Assembly (NCBI GenBank): GCA_017893485.1
Contig: CM030363.1
Span: 172,014,686 to 172,078,685, forward strand
Length of the DNA: 64,000 nt
Direction of reading: 5' to 3'
Source of the DNA: Hemerocallis citrina
Lineage: Eukaryota; Streptophyta; Magnoliopsida; Asparagales; Asphodelaceae
This document shows, in pieces, positions 56,900 to 64,000 of this stretch (position 1 is its first letter; every line of letters begins with the position of its first letter). The notes beneath the pieces were generated by a model, which saw only the letters and a list, made by a program, of their open reading frames with translations, was not told where the DNA came from and did not search any database. Position numbers and translations under genes: made by a program.

Positions 56900-59306
56900 G
56901 ATTTTTTTTATTTTTCCATATTTTTCTGAAATTTTCCTCATTTTTTTGAATTTTTTAATCATTTTCCGAATTAAATAATTAATTATTCAAATTTAATAAT
57001 TATATTTTTCAGATTTTTTAAATTATTTTCTGAATTAATAATTATTTTTAGAATTTTTTAATAAATTTTTTTATTTTTAAATATTTTTTCAGATTTTTTA
57101 AATAATTAATTCAAATAAATAAATAAATAAATAATATAAATATTACCTGGATACGTGGCACATTTCTAGACATCGATCACGATCAGATGGCGCGCATCAC
57201 AAAGCGGAGCCACGTAAAGCGTTTCTGGATGTCGATCATGATTAGATGGCGCGTATCGCAAAGCGGATCATTTTCTAGACACGTGGCACGTTTCTGGGCC
57301 TCGATCATGTCGTGTCACGAATATTGAGATGATCGGACGGCTCGTGTGGCTCAACAGCGTTTTTCTCCACTTGTGCAGCTCAGAACACGTTTTGCTCGGA
57401 ATCCAATGCCGACCCACCAGATGCTGACACGTGGCCAATCAACGTTGACCGTTGACCGCTACGTGGCACCCCCTGAATTTTTTTTTATTATTTTATTTTT
57501 TTTCTCTTCCCGCTCTGTCCTTCTCTCCTCTTCCTTTCCTCTCTCCTTCCTCCTTCGTCTTCGTCTCCCTTTCTTCCTCCGTCTTCGACTGAGGCTTCCG
57601 ACCCCGCCCCTCACCCCCTCCTCGACTCTAGCGGTGCCCTTGACCTCACCTCCTTTCCTACCTCATCTGGCGAGGAGCTCGACCGGGCTTTGACAAGGAA
57701 GCATTAGTGAGGGCCTCAACTTAGACGAGCTCGACGACCGGGCGAGGAGAGGTGCTTCGGCAGAGGTGACGAGCGGGGTGGTCGAGCTCGGCATGGGGAG
57801 AGCTCGTTGACGCCATGGGAGGTGAAGTTTGGCGAGATTGGAGCTCGAAGCAGTGGAGAACTCGGCCTTTCTTCGGACAAGGGAGAGGACTCGTTAAGGG
57901 AGACGAGCTCAGCTATGGGTTCGGTGTAGGTAGAGGAGATGAAGCTCGACGGAAGTGGAGACGAGCTCCGTGTGTGGCGGTGATGAAGGAACATTGAGCT
58001 CGAAGCACGGAGGAGCTTGACACCGACGAGGAGTAGAGCTTCGTTGATCGAGGGAAGCTCGACGGAGGCTTACCGAGCATGGCGAGGAGCTCGGCATTGG
58101 GGGGAGCTCGCGAAGGAGGGAGCTTCGGTGAGGAGTAGAGCTAGATGGTGGAGCTCGGCGAGACTTGGCGAACGGGGGAGCTCGACGTAGCCCTGGGTTC
58201 GACGGTGGAGAGTAGAAGAGGAACTCGTTTGTGGGGTGCGTCGTCTCATCGTGTTCGACGTGGCGAAGGAGTGGACGGAGATTCTCTTGGAGCCATGGTG
58301 ATGGAGTGGCTTAGGCTCGGCAGGCCGAGCTTTGGTGAGGAAGAGCTCAGAGTCGGAGGAAGAAGGATCAGCTCCAAGGTGTTTTTGGCAGGAAAGTTGG
58401 AAGAGAAGGAGTAGGGTAACGGGTTTGGGTCCATAACGGGTCCGACCCGTTAACCCGTTACTCCTCTCTTTATCTGTCTTTTGTTTGTTCTTGGGCAAAT
58501 CTGAACCATTGATCGTGGTTGAGCACGAACTTTGAGGCAGATTTTTTTGCCATTTTACAGTTCGGTAGCTCAGTAGCTCGGATTGTAGATCTGAGCTACA
58601 TGGCTCAATCTGAACGGTTAATCACGATCACGGTGCGGATCACCAGGCAAAAGGCTCAGATCACGAGAAAACGTGATTTTGTCATTTTGTGGTTGTGGCG
58701 CAATCTGAGACGTTTGATTGTGATCAGGCGCGAATCATGATGATGAAGTCATTTTTCCCAAATACGCAGCTCGGAATGCAAGTTGCTCGGGTTGCAAATC
58801 CAAAGTACATGGCGAGATCTGGACGGTTAATCACGATCATGGCGCGAATCACGAGGCGATAGTTTTTGCCATTTTCTTGCTCGGCGCAGCTGTGTTACGA
58901 TCAACTTTCCCAGTGCTACGGAGGTCCGATCGGGGCATGCGACCCCTCGTTTTGAAGCTAACTCGAAGATCTACAACTTCTCTTTAGGAGTGGGTTGAAG
59001 AATCTCCTTTTTTCATGGTCAAAATAGCCCTGCAACACCCTTGTCTTCATGAAGTTGATGAGTGTTTTGGTCTTCAGAATCTTCGAAGAGGAGCTCCACT
59101 GCTAGGGGCGAAGAAGATGGGCTAGGAAGATCCTCGTAAGAGCCATGGAAAGATCCATTCTTGGAGGTGAATGCAAGGAGCAACTCTTGGGGAGAGTTCT
59201 AGTTCGGAGCCTATTGTGAGGAAGGGCACTCGTGAGGCGAGAGGAGCGAAGAGCTTGACTCTAGGAGAGAGCCATTTGAGAGACAAGTTTGAGGAGCAAC
59301 TCTAGG

Positions 59307-62300
59307 TGTAGGGCCCTGGATCCCCGTTACCGGACACCCGTGACACTCACCAGAATCTTTGCCTTCAAATGCATCTCAACACAGTAATAACACGGAAATT
59401 TAAAAACTTTTTTATTGCCAAATAAGTCATTACATCATTGATTACAACCAATGTCTTGTTCTTGACAAGAATACAAATTATATAAACTTAGTACATCTTA
59501 TTACAAACATGCATCACTCCTTGGTGTAAAGTTGACAACTTTCTCTCAGACTGGCAGTCGACGGCTCACTGCCAAAGCTCCGCTGAACGGTCAATCTGCT
59601 TCCCTGGGACTTGTTCCTCGGCTTGAGTTTTCTGCTGCACGACTCTGATATCTCTACACCTGCTCGAAAGGTAGGACCGGTACCTAAAAGGTGGGAAACG
59701 TCAGTACTTCGACTGACGCAATACTGATAATAATAGCGATCCTCCAAACTGGCAACCACAAACCATCTTGAATGGAAAGAGAAACGTGCATCCTAAATTA
59801 TGCAGTGCTTGTGTATGCCATGATCTAACAATTAAATGCACCAATCACAAGCCTATTCTAAAGCAAGCAAGATTTGGGAATCTGGATTCGCATGCATCCC
59901 ATACTACATGCGTTCCAGACCCAAGCATAGCCTAATCTAATGCACAAAACAAGAATGCACACGATGCACCTACTCTAATGCAATTCAGTTGGGAACGTAT
60001 GCATCCCATACTACATACTTTTCCAAAATCAACTTCGATGGAAACGTATGCATCCCATACTACATACTTTCCAAGGAGTTCGCTTCTCCTGATTGTAAGG
60101 TTCAATCCCTCGCCATGCATCCTACCCTTGTACTCATCCAGTTCTCAATAGATTGTCCGTCGCCCAAGGAGGTTGCAGTAGGTCGGTCTAGTTCTGCCAC
60201 TGCAGTGCCTAAGTGGTAGCCGCTGCTTGGTACCCGCATACGGACCTCCTCAGAAAGCTGTTTTGAATCCGGACGCCCGACCGATATCCCCATGTCCACC
60301 TATGGACTAACGCATGCGTGTTCACCCCTGATTGGATTATGAACTTATATATATACCAAAACACAAAACCCCCGCGCGTAGGGATGTGAGCACCTCGGGA
60401 AGTCAAATCCTCCTAGCCTCCTGTACCTTACTCCGGCAAAGCTTTGGGAATTAACAGATCGAGATACGAGCCGAGGACTCATCCATGAGTGTCGAAAACG
60501 TATCCCTACAACTGGAAGGTACAACACCGACTATGGTTTACTAGGACTAATGCAATATCCCAAACCCCTTAATATGCCATTCTAACCCCTGCCTTAATCT
60601 AATTATTTCGGGTAAAGATAAAACTGCTTCCACACTTGCCTATCAACCTCTGGCCCTAGCGATACCGGTCCAGTTCGCCACTTCCCCGGCTTGAAATTGT
60701 CCAGCATTATAGCCTACATTCGCCGTTACCCCGGCTGTGAATGTATGTTCACCTTCATAAACTTATAATAATGGCACGGCTCAGATGTCCTACGCTTCGA
60801 CGGAAGTTTATAATGTAGGGTTGACAGGTGCAGGGTATCCCTTACCCTAGTGACTAACTCGAGCCATACATCCCACTCTGGGAGGCAACAACCTCAATAA
60901 CAGATTTCAACCATCCCTAGACAAGAGTCATCAACTCTGATAATACATAAGGGAAATGTCCTCACAATACTTAGTCAAAACCAAGACTAAGCGACCTTCG
61001 GAGTTTCTGCCCAAAACTTAGAAAGGTCATAACTCTCTCGATACAACTCCGTTTGGAGTGTACGAGCCCAATCCAGAAAGGTAAGATCCTAGACTACAAA
61101 TTTCTAGTTGATCATAAACTCCAATTCAATCATCTTGATCCCCAAAATAGCCTCTCAAGCCTCAACCTGTGTACTTCCTGTACACGGGCTGCACCTTAAC
61201 GGTAGCACAAAATACTACTAGTTCACCAGAACGTCACAAACCCAAGTTCTATAGAAAGGTGTGGGTGTCCTCAACAACTCTCTAGTTGGACATGAGTCCA
61301 AATTATACCAATAAATCACCCTAACACACACATCTCTCACCAATGCACCTAGTTACACACTATGTTTCTCTAAATCAGAGCACTCTGATCCATTCTAGAC
61401 CTCTGTACAGTATTACAAAAATCACAGTAAATCAAACCTTACTGGAATTGCCTCAAATTGGTCTTGTTGGAAAGATCTAGGTGTCTACTACAACCCTGTA
61501 ATGAATCAGGTTCTCAAATTGTGCTCTTAATGAGCCTCAAATGTCCAATCTCCATAGGGTATCCAACCTGGCTGAAACCAGCACAGTGCATGCTAATAAA
61601 ATCACCTTAAATTCCCTACTCATCCAAATGACACATAATTTATAGTGGTGAAACTAGATATCATAATAAATAATATGCAAAAGATTTCATGTCAGAGCTC
61701 TAAGTATACAGTGAGTTCTCTCTATTTCAATTTAGTACAGAAAGTCATCATGTTCTTCAGTTCAGCTTCAGCTACTGATTAAAGGACAATTTTTATCAAG
61801 CCTATAAACTCGTCCAAACATTTTCTTGATTTTTTTATAGAATCTAGATGCATGCAGGAATATAGGATAAAAAGTTCAGATCAAAAACATGCTCCAATAA
61901 ATTAGGAAAATTCCTACAACATCAGTCATTCTGTTAATCAACTACTGATTCTGCCTTACAACACAGTTCCACCTTACGATTTTATTAAAATATCAAATTA
62001 CCTCAGAAAAATCCCAAATAAATCATCAACTATCTACACATGTATATGAACAATCCCTGAAAATTTCATAACCTATTTTTTTGTAGTTTGCTCTCGGAAA
62101 ATCTACAAAATAGCATTCTGAACCAGTTTTCTAGTTTCAGTTCTGATTTCAACTTTCAAGCTCTTAGATGTTCATCCTAGCACATCCTACCATATATGCA
62201 TGCAAGAAAATCAATTAAAAGACAATAAATGAAGGTTTAAAGTAACTCCCCACCCTTGGTTGTTGTAGAGGAATTGATCTCCTTGACCTTTTCTCCTTGA

Positions 62301-62792
62301 AAATCCTTCCTTGAGACCTTCTTCTTCACTCTCTCTTCTTCCTTTATTTTTCTCTCTTGGAGGAGTTCTGAAATTTCTAGAGCAAGGAGGTGGAATAGAG
62401 TGGAGAAATGAAGGAGAAGAGAAGGGGATATGGGCCGGTTTTGGGGCTAGGGGGGTAGGGTAGGCTAGTAGGTTGTTTTGATCAAAACCATGGCTTCTTG
62501 CCCATGGTTTTGTGGTTGTTGTATTGGCTGCCCATCTTAAGTTAAATGTGTACCTACGAGTGCGAGACGAGAGGTTTATCGAGCGCACGCAATATATATC
62601 TGCTGTAGTATCATACAGTGTTATATTTGCATAGGCGTCGTACCGAAAACTAGCATTTATACTAGTATCGGTCCTCCTCATTCTCGTGCATCTTTTAGAA
62701 TGCAATCCTCCTATGAACCGTCCCGCAAATATGGACTCACTCCATCATTCATATACTCGAACAAAATATTGCAATCCTATGCACGCATACAG

Positions 62793-62857
<65 letters not shown>

Positions 62858-62882
62858 GTGTCGTATAATCCGGGGTATTACA
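59307..62882. mobile_element. large solo LTR, copy B, 3576 bp
   Basis: TGTAGGGCCCTGG...GGGGTATTACA flanked by CTAGG (59302-59306 and 62883-62887). It is the uninterrupted version of 41401-45415 and defines the full length. Near its right end an (AT)n run of about 60 bp (62795-62853) replaces the short AT stretch found in copy A near 45359-45377. Confidence 0.88.
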
Positions 62883-62887
62883 CTAGG

Positions 62888-63970
62888 AGAGAGTTGTGCT
62901 CCGAACTCGTTGAGAAGAGGTCCGCTTTGGAGGCGAGCGGAGCGAAGAACTTTGCTCTAGGAGAGAGTCATTTGGGAGATAAGTTTGAGGAGCAACTCTA
63001 GGAAAGAGTTATGAGCTCCGAACTCGTTGAGAAGAGGTCCGCTTTGGAGGAGAGCGGAGTGAAGAGCTTGGCTCTAGAAGAGAGCCATTTGAGAGACAAG
63101 TTTGAGGAGCAACTCTAGGAGGGAGTTGTGAGCTCCGAACTCGTTGAGAAGAGGTCCGCTTTGGAGGTGAGTGGAGCGAAGAGCTTGACTCTAGGAGAGA
63201 GCCATTTGGGAGACGAGTTCGAGGAGCAACTCTAGGGGAGAGTTTTAGCTCCGAATTCGCTTAGAAGAGGTTCGCTCTGGGAGTGAGCGGAGCGAAGAGC
63301 TTGGCTCTAGGAGAGGGTCATTTGGGAGACAAGTTTGAGGAGAAACTCTAGGAGAGAGTTGTGAGCTCCGAACTCGTTGAGAAGAGGTCCGCTTTGGAGG
63401 TGAGCGGAGCGAATAGCTTGACTTTAGGAGATAGACATTTGGGGAGACAAGTTTGAGGAGCAACTCTAGGAGAGAGTCGAGCTCCGAACTTGTTGTTTAA
63501 GTGAGAGAATCAACGATTGTGGGAGCAATTCCGAATGGCGAACCACTTCTAACTTGCTTAAGAGCAAGTTATTTGAAGCGGAATCAAGCCAAGTGTTGGA
63601 ATCCGAACTCGTTGTTTTAAGAAAGATTTAACGGTTGTGGGAGCAATTCCGAATGGCAAACCACTTCTTACCCGCTTATGAGCGAGTAATTCGAAGCGGA
63701 ATCGAGCTAAGTGTTGGACTCCGAACTCGTCGTTTAAAAGAGAGAATCAACGGTTGTGGGAGCAGTTCCGAATGGCGAACCACTTCTTACTCGCTTATGA
63801 GCAAGCAGTCGAAGCGGAGTCGAGCCAAGTGTTGGACTCCGAACTTGTTGTTAGAGGGGGTTAACGAGTTGCAAGAGCAATTCCGAATGGTGAGCTGCCC
63901 CGCCCTTGCTTGTTTGCAAGCGGCTAAAGCAACGTCGAACCAAGTGTTGGACTCCAAACTTATTTTTTGA
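62888..63970. repeat. 117-bp tandem arrays, copy B
   Basis: Same two arrays, same order and same unit counts as 45421-46500. Individual units differ from copy A by single-base changes. The sequence after 63970 continues into the region that in copy A leads to gag. Confidence 0.88.
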
Positions 63971-64000
63971 GCTTAATAAGTTGTGGGAGCAGCCATGTAG

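Larger units (their letters stand above)
56900..64000 (-). mobile_element. second copy of the Tat-like element interior (copy B), open at the window end
   Basis: Matches copy A from about 38985 to about 46534 nearly base for base, with scattered substitutions. The 3' LTR and the first 170 bp of interior are missing at the left junction (56899/56900, a shared GGATTTTTTT word). It contains the GAGCTCG-rich block, the 3.6-kb solo LTR at the same site, and both tandem arrays. It lacks the 467-bp LTR. Gag and the 5' LTR would lie to the right of the window. Confidence 0.85.

Overview
The window is plant nuclear DNA, most likely from a eudicot: low GC, small exons with GT-AG introns, and a dense mix of angiosperm transposon families (Copia, chromovirus-type and Tat-type Gypsy, L1 and RTE LINEs, Helitrons, Stowaway, Mutator-like and Harbinger-like elements). 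The species cannot be named from the sequence.

One host gene is clear. It lies on the minus strand from an ATG at 31753 (or 31732) down to at least 1215. I reconstruct 16 exons that join in frame to 463 codons. The product starts with a hydrophobic signal/anchor segment, followed by a J-like (DnaJ-type) domain without the HPD tripeptide and at least two thioredoxin-fold-like segments without CXXC; the last exons lie to the left of the window. Its promoter region (31754-32144) has a TATA box, a G-box and an exact CCAAT-N10-CACG arrangement, the plant ER-stress response element. This fits a secretory-pathway folding factor. Intron 3 is 21.4 kb long and holds a degenerate satellite of about 70/140 bp (8090-11890) and a decayed Copia retrotransposon (12830-29044). 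That Copia element is split by a decayed chromovirus-type Gypsy element (about 19480-28458) whose reverse transcriptase core is deleted. Intron 2 holds an RTE LINE tail and a Stowaway MITE.

Upstream of the gene the window is a pile of nested transposons. In order: an 80-bp tandem duplication; a 732-bp Harbinger-like palindromic element (32145-32876); two 0.83-kb Helitrons (33193-34020 and 34914-35751) on either side of a hAT transposase fragment; a patch of small Helitron-like pieces (35750-37350); and a minus-strand Helitron (37351-49477). This last Helitron is split by an 11-kb Tat-like LTR retrotransposon that has gag but no pol (38234-49225, target duplication CTTGG). The retrotransposon itself contains a solo LTR of about 3.6 kb (target duplication CTAGG), which in turn contains a 467-bp solo LTR (target duplication GGACA). 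A further Helitron joins head-to-tail at 49477/49478 and is interrupted near 51.0 kb by an L1-type LINE (about 51000-56899).

The LINE is cut short at 56899 by a second copy of the Tat-like element's interior (56900-64000), which runs out of the window. This second copy shares the 3.6-kb solo LTR at the same site but lacks the 467-bp one, so it preserves the empty site. I found no rRNA, tRNA or CRISPR features and no convincing undescribed protein system. The best leads are the promoter element on the J-like gene, the microsatellite-filled 85-bp intron, the GC-AG intron, the covarying hairpins in the 117-bp arrays and the dated nesting of the LTRs.
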